This document shows, one piece after another, positions 22,262 to 28,479 of a stretch of DNA of 28,479 nt (the first letter of the stretch is position 1; each line of letters begins with the position of its first letter). The DNA is taken from contig DCIO01000120.1 in NCBI GenBank assembly GCA_002315885.1, positions 1 through 28,479 on the forward strand, given 5' to 3'. The translations under genes and the position numbers were made by a program. The notes beneath the pieces are model-generated. The model had not been told where the DNA came from. It ran no database searches and worked only from the letters and a program-made list of their open reading frames with translations. The DNA is from Lentisphaeria bacterium UBA1724. GTDB lineage: Bacteria > Verrucomicrobiota > Lentisphaeria > Oligosphaerales > Oligosphaeraceae.

Positions 22262-24715
22262 CTACTCGGGAATAATGGGAGAAATATGCCAGATCTCGTC
22301 CGCATACTGCTGGATGGTGCGGTCGCTGGAGAACTTACCGCTGCGGGCGATGTTCAACAGTGCCTTCTGTGCCCAGGCGCGAGGCGTCTTGTAGAGGCGA
22401 TTGACACGCTCCTGCGCGGCGATGTAGCTCTTCAGATCGCCCAGGAGCATGTAGTTGTCGCCGAAGTCCAGGAGAGACTGGACAATGCCCTGGAACGACG
22501 AGGGCTGCTGGGGGCAGAAGACGTTGTCGCGAATTGCCTCGATGGCGGCGCGGATTTCGGGGTCGGTGTGGTAGATATCCCAGGGGGAGTAGGTCGCCTT
22601 GCGTTCCAGGACCTCCTTTGCGGTCATGCCGAAGATGAAGAGATTCTCTTCGCCGGCTTCCTCGGCCATCTCCACATTGGCGCCATCCAGGGTGCCGATG
22701 GTGAGTGCGCCATTGAGCATCAGCTTCATGCAGCCCGTGCCGGAGGCCTCCATGCCCGCCAGGGAAATCTGCTCGGAGAGGTCGGCAGCGGGGATGATTA
22801 CCTGGGCCAGGGAAACCCGGTAGTCGGGCAGGAATACCACCTTCAGGCGTTCGCGGACCTGGGGCGTCTCTTCAATGGTCTGGGCCACCGCGTGAATCAA
22901 GCGGATAATCTGCTTCGCCATGGCGTAACCAGGTGCAGCCTTCGCAGCAAAAATGAAGGAACGCTTGGGATAATCCAGGGAAGGATTCTTCAGCATGCGC
23001 TGGTAGATGATGATGATGTAGAGCACCAGCATCAGCTGCCGCTTGTATTCGTGGAGGCGCTTGACCTGCACATCAAAGAGACTGTTGGTATCCAAGGTAG
23101 TCCCCAGGACCTTCTCCGCATACTGGGCCAGACGGACCTTGTTGGCCTGCTTGACCTGCATCAACTCGTTCAAGAACGCGTCGTCCTCCAGGAACTGCTC
23201 CAACTGACGGAGTTGCGTCAAGTCGGTAATCCATCCCGTGCCAATGCGGGAGGAAATGAGATTGGAGAGAGGCTGGTTGCAGAGCAGGAGCCAGCGGCGC
23301 TGGGTGATGCCGTTGGTCATGTTGGTGAACTTCTCAGGCCACATATCCGCGAAGTTCTTGAAGATGACATTCTTCAGGATAGTCGAGTGGATCTGTGCCA
23401 CGCCATTGACGTGCGTGGAGCCGATGATGGCCAGGTTCGCCATGCGGATTGCCTGCCCATTGCCCTCCTGGATGATGCTCATGGCACGGATTTTCTCCAC
23501 ATCCCCAGGATACTTCATGGAGACTTCCTCCAGGAAACGGCTGTTGATGTCGAAGATAATCTGCAGATGACGGGGCAGGACTTTCTGGAAGAGCCCCACG
23601 GACCACTTCTCCAATGCCTCGGGAAGGATGGTGTGGTTGGTGTAGTTCACGCAGGAGCGAGTGATCTCCCAAGCCTCGTCCCAGGAGAATTGTTTATCAT
23701 CCACCAGGATGCGCATCAACTCGGGAATGACCAGCGTAGGATGGGTGTCATTCAACTGAATCGCCACCTTCTCCGGCAACGTATGCAGGTCGCCATTCTC
23801 GGCAAGATGGCGACGGATGATGTCGTGAAGGCTACATGCCACGAAGAAATACTGCTGACGGAGGCGCAATTCCTTGCCCTGGTCAATGTTGTCGTTGGGA
23901 TAGAGGACCTTGGTGAGATTCTCCGCACGGACCTTGCTGTCCACGGCTTCACCGTATGACCCTTGATTGAAATCCTGGAAATCGAAGTCATTGCAAGCCT
24001 GTGCCGACCAGAGACGGAGGTTGTTGACATTCTGACCACCAAATCCCACCACAGGAATATCGTAGGGCATGCCAGTGACACTCTCCGCAGGGAACCACTT
24101 CCAAAAAAGACGGCCATCCACTTCCATGCGACGGATTTCACCGCCGAAGAATACCGTGTGCGCGTAGTCGGGACGCTTAAATTCCCAGGGATAGCCCTCC
24201 TGCTTCCAGACATCCGGCTCCTCCACCTGGGCGCCATTGACGATTTCCTGTCGGAAGAGACCGTAGTCGTAGTGCAGACCATAGCCGATGCAGGGCAGAT
24301 GCAGTGTCGCCAGTGAATCCACAAAGCACGCCGCCAGGCGTCCCAGACCGCCATTGCCCAGACCGGGATCTCGTTCCATGTCCTGCATGTCTTCCCAGGT
24401 CAACTCAGTGCCATCCAGCGCGTTCTTGCAGTCATCGTAGAGCCCCAGATTCATGGCGTTGTTGCCCAGCAGACGCCCGATGAGGAATTCCAGGGAGAGG
24501 TAATATGTCCGACGGACATGGTTCTTCGTATAGCACTCCTGGGTATTCATCCAGCGCTCCGCAAGTTGGTCACGTAGTGCGGTGGAGAAGGCGATGTAGC
24601 GGTCGCGATCCGAGACCTTGGAGGGACTGGATGCCAGCGTATGCTCGATGTGCCAGTGCATGCCCTTGGTCAGGTCTTCAGGCGTGGAATGGGTCGCAAA
24701 CAATTCGGAATTCAT
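22262..24715 (-). CDS. glgP: Glycogen/starch/alpha-glucan phosphorylase
   Basis: An 817-residue GT35 phosphorylase releasing glucose-1-phosphate from glycogen or maltodextrin. Full length for the family. Visible blocks: YYLSLEFLIGRLLGNNAMNLG, GNGGLGRLAACFVDSLATL, GYGLHYDYGLFRQ, the long central region VAIQLNDTHPTLVIPELMR, and NGITQRRWLLLCNQPLS. The cofactor block is EASGTGCMKLMLNGALTIGTLDGANVEM split around the PLP lysine (about Lys664). The residue two before that Lys is Cys where Asn is common (GTGNMK). Located 39 nt after pgm and 3 nt before the HAD phosphatase, consistent with a glycogen-use operon. No Shine-Dalgarno is obvious before ATG 24715. Confidence 0.97.
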   Translation of the reverse strand: MNSELFATHSTPEDLTKGMHWHIEHTLASSPSKVSDRDRYIAFSTALRDQLAERWMNTQECYTKNHVRRTYYLSLEFLIGRLLGNNAMNLGLYDDCKNALDGTELTWEDMQDMERDPGLGNGGLGRLAACFVDSLATLHLPCIGYGLHYDYGLFRQEIVNGAQVEEPDVWKQEGYPWEFKRPDYAHTVFFGGEIRRMEVDGRLFWKWFPAESVTGMPYDIPVVGFGGQNVNNLRLWSAQACNDFDFQDFNQGSYGEAVDSKVRAENLTKVLYPNDNIDQGKELRLRQQYFFVACSLHDIIRRHLAENGDLHTLPEKVAIQLNDTHPTLVIPELMRILVDDKQFSWDEAWEITRSCVNYTNHTILPEALEKWSVGLFQKVLPRHLQIIFDINSRFLEEVSMKYPGDVEKIRAMSIIQEGNGQAIRMANLAIIGSTHVNGVAQIHSTILKNVIFKNFADMWPEKFTNMTNGITQRRWLLLCNQPLSNLISSRIGTGWITDLTQLRQLEQFLEDDAFLNELMQVKQANKVRLAQYAEKVLGTTLDTNSLFDVQVKRLHEYKRQLMLVLYIIIIYQRMLKNPSLDYPKRSFIFAAKAAPGYAMAKQIIRLIHAVAQTIEETPQVRERLKVVFLPDYRVSLAQVIIPAADLSEQISLAGMEASGTGCMKLMLNGALTIGTLDGANVEMAEEAGEENLFIFGMTAKEVLERKATYSPWDIYHTDPEIRAAIEAIRDNVFCPQQPSSFQGIVQSLLDFGDNYMLLGDLKSYIAAQERVNRLYKTPRAWAQKALLNIARSGKFSSDRTIQQYADEIWHISPIIPE

Positions 24716-24754
24716 AGCGTTTGTCGAAAGAATCTGTAGGTTAACGAAAATGAC

Positions 24755-26371
24755 TTACACGCGGGACGCGTCGGCGAAAATCTTCTCCAAATGTGCGGCG
24801 GAGAGGCTGCTCTCTGCGTAGATTTTCACCGTATTCTCGGTGCCGGAGGGCCGCATGGCGAACCAGCCGTGTTCCGTGGAGACCTTGATGCCGCCTATGG
24901 AAGCGCCATTGCCGGGAGCGGTGGTGGACACACTGACAATGGGCTCCCCAGCCAACTCCTTAATGGACAGAGTCTCGGGCTTCAGTGACGAGATGTGGGC
25001 CTTCTGCTCGGGAGTGCCAGGCTGGTCATGACGGGCATACCAGCTATCACCGTAGGTCTCCACCTGGCGTTCGTGATGCAAAGCGGGATCCTTGCCGGTG
25101 GATGCGGTGATTTCGCATGCCAAGAGCGCCAGAATAATGCCGTCCTTGTCGGTTGTCCAGGTGGTGCCGTCCTTCCGCAGGAAGCTGGCTCCGGCGGATT
25201 CCTCGCCGCCGAAGCCGATGGAACCATCGGAGAGCCCAGGCACGAACCACTTGAAGCCCACGGGGACCTCCACGAGTTTCCGGCCCAGTCCCGCCACCAC
25301 CTTGTCAATCAGCATGGAGGAGACCACGGTCTTCCCCACGCCAATCTTCTTGGACCACTTCTTGCGCGTCTTGAAAAGATACTCGATGGCGACGGCCAGA
25401 TAGTGGTTCGGGTTCATCAACCCACGACTGGGGGTGACAATGCCGTGGCGGTCGAAATCGGGGTCGTTACCGAAAGCGATGTCATACTGATCTTTCAGGC
25501 CCACCAGTCCCGCCATGGCGTAGGGAGAAGATGGATCCATGCGGATCTTGCCGTCGTGGTCCAGGTGCATGAAGCGGAAATCGGATTCCAGGCGGCCGTG
25601 AATCAAGGTCAAATCCAGGCCGTATTTCTGTGCGATGGGAATCCAATATCCCAGTCCAGAACCCGCCAGCGCATCGGCGCCGATGCGGATGCCGCTGGAA
25701 CGGATGAGCTCAAAATCAATGACATTGGCCAGGTCATCCACATAGGGAGTGACGTAGTCGTATTCCTTGACAAAACCGCTGGACAGCGCCTTGGTGAGCG
25801 TCATGCGCTTTACATCGCGATTGCCAGCCGCCAGCAGTCGGTTCGCCTCGTCGGCAATCCACTTGGTGGTGGTGGTATCCGCGGCGCCGCCGTTTGGAGG
25901 ATCATATTTGAAGCCGCCGTCCGTGGGGGGATTGTGGGAAGGGGTAATCACGATGCCATCCGCCAGACCATCCTTTCGGTCGCGGTTATAGCAGACAATG
26001 GCGTGGGAGACCACGGGGGTCGGTGTAAAAGCCCCCGCAGGAGCAATAAGGGTATTGACGCCATTGGCGGCCAGCACTTCCAGCGCTGTAGAATGAGCAG
26101 GAGTGGAAAGCGCGTGGGTATCCATGCCCATGAAGAGCGGTCCCGAAATGCCCTCCTTCGCGCGATAGCTGCAAATGGCCTGGGTAATCGCCAGGATGTG
26201 GTCTTCATTGTAGGTCAATTTCAGGGAAGAACCACGGTGGCCGCTGGTGCCAAAGGAGACACGCTGCTCGGGAATTGCGGTATCAGGCTTGCCCGTGTAA
26301 TAACGCGAAATCAAATCCGGAATATCCAGATACATGGTCTCGGGGACTAATTTTCCTGCTAATTCGTGCAT
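24755..26371 (-). CDS. pgm: Phosphoglucomutase (alpha-D-glucose phosphate-specific)
   Basis: A 538-residue phosphohexomutase interconverting glucose-1-P and glucose-6-P, very close in layout to E. coli Pgm. Key motifs: VSFGTSGHRGSS, the phosphoserine loop TPSHNPP (Ser145), the Mg-binding DPDFDRHG, the sugar-specificity region GFGGEESAGASF, and the phosphate-binding RPSGTEN. ATG 26371 is chosen since the conserved N-terminus (LAGKLVPETMYLDIPDLISRYY) begins just after it; an upstream in-frame ATG at 26407 would add 12 residues overlapping the candidate promoter. It heads the apparent pgm-glgP-HAD-UPF0210 operon and supplies the step downstream of glycogen phosphorylase. Confidence 0.97.
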   Translation of the reverse strand: MHELAGKLVPETMYLDIPDLISRYYTGKPDTAIPEQRVSFGTSGHRGSSLKLTYNEDHILAITQAICSYRAKEGISGPLFMGMDTHALSTPAHSTALEVLAANGVNTLIAPAGAFTPTPVVSHAIVCYNRDRKDGLADGIVITPSHNPPTDGGFKYDPPNGGAADTTTTKWIADEANRLLAAGNRDVKRMTLTKALSSGFVKEYDYVTPYVDDLANVIDFELIRSSGIRIGADALAGSGLGYWIPIAQKYGLDLTLIHGRLESDFRFMHLDHDGKIRMDPSSPYAMAGLVGLKDQYDIAFGNDPDFDRHGIVTPSRGLMNPNHYLAVAIEYLFKTRKKWSKKIGVGKTVVSSMLIDKVVAGLGRKLVEVPVGFKWFVPGLSDGSIGFGGEESAGASFLRKDGTTWTTDKDGIILALLACEITASTGKDPALHHERQVETYGDSWYARHDQPGTPEQKAHISSLKPETLSIKELAGEPIVSVSTTAPGNGASIGGIKVSTEHGWFAMRPSGTENTVKIYAESSLSAAHLEKIFADASRV

Positions 26372-26392
26372 GGCGCTAAACAATGAAAATGG

Positions 26393-26420
26393 AGTGTATT
26401 TCAACAAAAATCCAAAGCAA
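26393..26420 (-). promoter_or_regulatory. Candidate promoter for pgm operon
   Basis: On the - strand TTGCTT and TACACT are separated by 16 nt, with the -10 about 21 nt before the pgm ATG. The region is AT-rich compared with its surroundings. Support is from consensus similarity only. Confidence 0.4.
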
Positions 26421-26520
26421 AATCGGAAATGGAATAATATAATCTAGCAAGCTCGTACCGCCGCTTTTTTACCCGCTTTCCTCGCGCGCGCAAACAATAT
26501 TTGCACCCCCTCAACGCCTT

Positions 26521-26564
26521 GCCCCTCGTTGCGCTTTGCGCCATAGGCGCGCTACACGAGGGGC
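26521..26564. other. Nested hairpin element in the intergenic region
   Basis: Outer arms GCCCCTCGT (26521-26529) and ACGAGGGGC (26556-26564) pair over 9 bp and enclose GCGCC-ATA-GGCGC (26538-26550). Its layout resembles the nested hairpin after proA (8307-8352), but without a T tract. Confidence 0.55.
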
Positions 26565-26611
26565 GCACCTACGGGGAGCTTGCGCTTTAACCGCCCCCCT
26601 GGAAAGGAGAG

Positions 26612-26649
26612 AGACCCTTCTGTCCTGTGTGAGCGCTTTAGCGCGAAAT
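26612..26649 (-). repeat. 38-nt dispersed element with covarying hairpin, copy B
   Basis: Reverse-strand copy of the element at 6899-6936. Thirty-six of 38 positions are identical; the two differences exchange C-G for G-C within the stem (GCGC-TAAA-GCGC instead of GCCC-TAAA-GGGC). It lies in the pgm/metallo-beta-lactamase-fold intergenic region, reading on the same strand as the flanking genes. Confidence 0.75.
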
Positions 26650-26683
26650 CCCCTGCGCTCCCCCCCCACCGAACCTGGCCCCA

Positions 26684-26702
26684 GAATCGAGAATCGAGAA
26701 TC
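26684..26702. repeat. Heptanucleotide tandem repeat (GAATCGA, 2.7 units)
   Basis: GAATCGA GAATCGA GAATC, directly adjoining the A run (T run on the - strand) of the terminator at 26703-26744. It is the shortest of the five heptad loci. Confidence 0.7.
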
Positions 26703-26744
26703 AAAAAAAACGGGCCCCAGTGGAAGAACTCCGCCGGGGCCCGT
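26703..26744 (-). terminator. Rho-independent terminator of the metallo-beta-lactamase-fold gene
   Basis: Read on the - strand, ACGGGCCCC (26736-26744 complement) pairs over 9 bp with GGGGCCCGT (26710-26718 complement), followed by a run of about eight T (+ strand A 26703-26710). It begins 18 nt after the stop codon. Confidence 0.85.
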
Positions 26745-26762
26745 AACGCGCGTTAAGTGTGA

Positions 26763-27632
26763 CTAGATTTTCGTCTCTTTCAGTGTGATGAACTGGAAGG
26801 CTGGCTTCTTGGCGTCCTTCACCTTGTTGACGGTTCCGATGCCAGGATAGGGAATATGCGCCCCCAAGATGACCCAGTCATTTTCCGCCGCCTGCTCCAG
26901 GAATTTGATGCGTGACTCGGAGGCTTTTGCGGGGTCGGCATCGTATGCGGTGCACAGTTCGGGATTGGGGAACTGCCAGAGGACTGCATGGACCAAGTCG
27001 CCGATAAAGAGTGCGGACTCATTCAGCAGAAGCATCATGTGACCAAGAGTATGTCCAGGGGCGGCGATGGCTTTGAGCCCCGGCACGATTTCCTGTCCAT
27101 CCTTATAGGCGCGATTGCGCTTCATGTATCCCTCGGTGATACTCTTGATATGAGGGTCGGGCGTAGAGGAGCGCAGTTTCGCCGCCTTGACTTCTTCGGC
27201 AGGCAGATAGACCACTGCCTTGGGGAAGCGGGCGCGACCGAAAGAATCCAGCAGATTTCCCGTATGGTCGGAGTGGTTATGAGTAATGATGATGATTTCC
27301 ACCTGCATGGGGGCGACATGAAGCTGTTCCAGGGTCGCCAACACCGTACTTTCCTTGCTGGTAATCCCCGTGTCAATGAGAATCCACTTCTTCTTGTGGA
27401 AAATCAGGAACGCGTTGGTGGAGCCAGGCACCGATTGCGCCGGATAGGAGGCATCCATCAGCTCCTGGCTGGCTTTGTCCTGGGGGAAGAGTTGCCGTGA
27501 GAATGCGTTATCGCATTCGCGGATGGGGTAAATCAGTGTCTCGTCACAGGTGTATTGCACAGGCGTTGCGGCACCGCACCACAACGTGGCGCACAGCACC
27601 ATGGCGAATAATAGGAATGCGAAGTGTCTCAT
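26763..27632 (-). CDS. Secreted metallo-beta-lactamase-fold hydrolase
   Basis: A 289-residue protein with a cleavable-type signal peptide (MRHFAFLLFAMVLCATLWCGAA) and a metallo-beta-lactamase-fold hydrolase domain. Metal-binding residues are THNHSDH (His118, His120, Asp122, His123), His in APGHTLGH, the bridging Asp in FIGDLVH, and a C-terminal His in GAHIPYPG. Arrangement fits the lactonase/glyoxalase-like branch rather than class B beta-lactamases, but the substrate is not assignable. AGAGAGG lies about 10 nt before ATG 27632, which supports this start over a longer upstream frame. It follows ymdB by 25 nt and is probably cotranscribed; a strong terminator follows. Confidence 0.9.
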   Translation of the reverse strand: MRHFAFLLFAMVLCATLWCGAATPVQYTCDETLIYPIRECDNAFSRQLFPQDKASQELMDASYPAQSVPGSTNAFLIFHKKKWILIDTGITSKESTVLATLEQLHVAPMQVEIIIITHNHSDHTGNLLDSFGRARFPKAVVYLPAEEVKAAKLRSSTPDPHIKSITEGYMKRNRAYKDGQEIVPGLKAIAAPGHTLGHMMLLLNESALFIGDLVHAVLWQFPNPELCTAYDADPAKASESRIKFLEQAAENDWVILGAHIPYPGIGTVNKVKDAKKPAFQFITLKETKI

Positions 27633-27657
27633 GATGGTATTCCTCTCTGAAATGCAA

Positions 27658-28443
27658 TTAACTAAAATCTCGCATGACGCGCTGGATCTCCGTGGCCCGG
27701 CCCGTCTCCGAATCAAATGTCACCACAAGCCCGCAGAGGGTGACATGGTCGTCACAAACGCCAAAGCGCATGGGCATTCCCGTGCGGAAATTTTCAATGA
27801 CGGCAGCGGTGTCCCGTCCCAGCACGGAATCCCGAGAACCGACCATCCCCGCATCGCACTGGAATGCGGTGCCTTTGGGAAGAATGCGTGAGTCCCCGGT
27901 TGGCACGTGGGTATGAGTGCCTATGACTGCGGTGACACGACCATCAAGATAATGCCCCAAAGCAATTTTTTCGCTGGTGGCTTCGCCATGGAAATCCACG
28001 AAAATCACAGGCGTCTCCTGGGAGATTTCTTCGATAGCCTTGTCCGCCAAATCGAAAGGCGACTCGGTATTGAGTTTGATGAAAACGCGACCAATCAGGT
28101 TGATGACCCCCACCTTCACGCCATTGCGCGCGGTGAAGACGCCCCACCCGCGTCCAGGCTGGCTGGCGTGGAAATTTGCGGGGCGAAGCACATTGGTCAG
28201 GGCGTCAATCTGACCAGGAAATTCCCGTTGGTCCCAAGTATGGTCGCCATTGGTGAAGACATCCACCTGCTCCGGCGTGAACTCGGCAAGCAGTGGCTTG
28301 GTCATGCCATTGCCACCCGCCATATTCTCGCCGTTGGCAATGCAGAAATCACAGCCGTATTCTTCCTGCAGAACAGGAGAGAGAGCCTGAACCGCCTTGC
28401 GACCGCCATGCCCTACGATGTCACCGATGAAAAGAACGCGCAT
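27658..28443 (-). CDS. ymdB: YmdB family metallophosphoesterase (TIGR00282)
   Basis: A 261-residue cytoplasmic metallophosphoesterase of the YmdB family; the Bacillus and Deinococcus members hydrolyse 2',3'-cyclic nucleotides and affect biofilm and sporulation decisions. Family blocks in order: FIGDIVGHGGR (metal ligand Asp8), ANGENMAGG (Glu39, Asn40), TNGDHTWD (His68), a strictly conserved LRPANF, VDFHGEATSEK and GTHTHVPTGD, then DAGMVGSRDSVLG. Length is normal. Start ATG 28443 lies 12 nt from a heptad repeat array that continues beyond the window. In many bacteria ymdB follows rny (RNase Y); that gene would be outside this window. Confidence 0.95.
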   Translation of the reverse strand: MRVLFIGDIVGHGGRKAVQALSPVLQEEYGCDFCIANGENMAGGNGMTKPLLAEFTPEQVDVFTNGDHTWDQREFPGQIDALTNVLRPANFHASQPGRGWGVFTARNGVKVGVINLIGRVFIKLNTESPFDLADKAIEEISQETPVIFVDFHGEATSEKIALGHYLDGRVTAVIGTHTHVPTGDSRILPKGTAFQCDAGMVGSRDSVLGRDTAAVIENFRTGMPMRFGVCDDHVTLCGLVVTFDSETGRATEIQRVMRDFS

Positions 28444-28455
28444 ACTCTCAAAAAA

Positions 28456-28479
28456 ATGCTTAATGCTTAATGCTCAATG
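28456..28479. repeat. Heptanucleotide tandem repeat upstream of ymdB (ATGCTTA-type)
   Basis: ATGCTTA, ATGCTTA, ATGCTCA, then ATG at the window end. On the gene strand this reads CATTGAG/CATTAAG units pointing toward ymdB, the same orientation as the array in front of the aminopeptidase gene. Truncated by the window. Confidence 0.85.

Larger units (their letters stand above)
26372..26762. other. 391-nt intergenic region rich in repeats and hairpins
   Basis: No coding region is supported here. It holds a candidate pgm promoter (26393-26420), a nested hairpin (26521-26564), copy B of the 38-nt covarying element (26612-26649), a heptad array (26684-26702) and the terminator of the metallo-beta-lactamase-fold gene (26703-26744). 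Homopolymeric C runs and GCGC blocks are frequent between 26480 and 26670. No tRNA-like fold or obvious small ORF with a ribosome binding site was seen. Confidence 0.7.

Noticed and set aside
20069..23959. A 3.9-kb uninterrupted open frame on the + strand (about 1296 codons)
   Set aside because: It is antisense to UPF0210, the HAD hydrolase and most of glgP, all of which are clear homologues with intact motifs. GC-biased codon use removes stops from the opposite frame. The translation has no recognisable motif.
26372..26762. A tRNA or other classical RNA gene in the largest intergenic gap
   Set aside because: No cloverleaf, T-loop (GGTTCAAATCC-like) or CCA end is visible. The secondary structure present is accounted for by palindromes, the dispersed element and a terminator.
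1..28479. Defence or phage island
   Set aside because: The neighbours are housekeeping or metabolic families (ProA, AlaRS, MetY, GlgP, Pgm, YmdB, MazG). No integrase, toxin-antitoxin pair, restriction enzyme or phage structural gene was recognised. MazG alone is not evidence for a defence locus.

Overview
This 28.5 kb, GC-rich window looks like chromosome from a Lentisphaerae/Victivallales-type bacterium of the PVC group. The best clue is two type II pseudopilin-like proteins with the N-terminus MKKSFTLIELLVVIA, followed by ALSKAREKAR and NNLKQ, a signature strongly expanded in that phylum. Family-level calls for the conserved enzymes support a bacterial chromosome with mostly housekeeping and metabolic genes. 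No phage, IS element, CRISPR array, tRNA or rRNA was seen. The taxonomic placement is inference.

Layout, + strand, 1-17.7 kb. A repeat-rich leader is followed by a Gfo/Idh/MocA oxidoreductase, an ABC half-exporter, a sugar-binding-type lipoprotein and mazG, all tightly packed. Next comes an orphan glycyl-radical-enzyme activase (radical SAM), pseudopilin 1, proA, an MFS transporter, an unusually short alanyl-tRNA synthetase, an M18 aminopeptidase, two tandem CNNM/CorC-type membrane proteins joined by an ATGA overlap, an O-acetylhomoserine sulfhydrylase (metY) and pseudopilin 2. A strong bidirectional terminator at 17.7 kb separates this block from the convergent - strand genes.

Layout, - strand, 17.8-28.4 kb. 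The transcriptional order is ymdB and a secreted metallo-beta-lactamase-fold protein, with a strong terminator behind them. Then comes pgm-glgP-HAD phosphatase-UPF0210, which is probably one operon. Last is a DUF5107/TPR protein. Pgm and GlgP together give glycogen -> glucose-1-P -> glucose-6-P, the clearest pathway in the window.

The most interesting material lies mainly between the genes. (1) Five loci carry heptanucleotide tandem repeats of one related family (GCATTAA, GCATTGA, GAATTGA, GAATCGA, GAATTAG). One runs into a start codon and two overlap stop codons. (2) Two arrays have a strict 9-nt period (CCTA plus five variable bases). (3) A 38-nt dispersed element is present twice, identical except for one compensatory base-pair change in its hairpin, which argues for RNA-level (or at least stem-level) selection. 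(4) There are REP-like palindromes and a nested stem-loop leader in front of the first gene. Among the proteins, the AlaRS stands out: it lacks both the glycine-rich editing beta-barrel and the C-Ala region, but keeps the zinc-binding editing residues and gains a Cys-rich insertion. I did not find a convincing new multi-gene system. The repeat families and the short AlaRS are the leads I would follow first.
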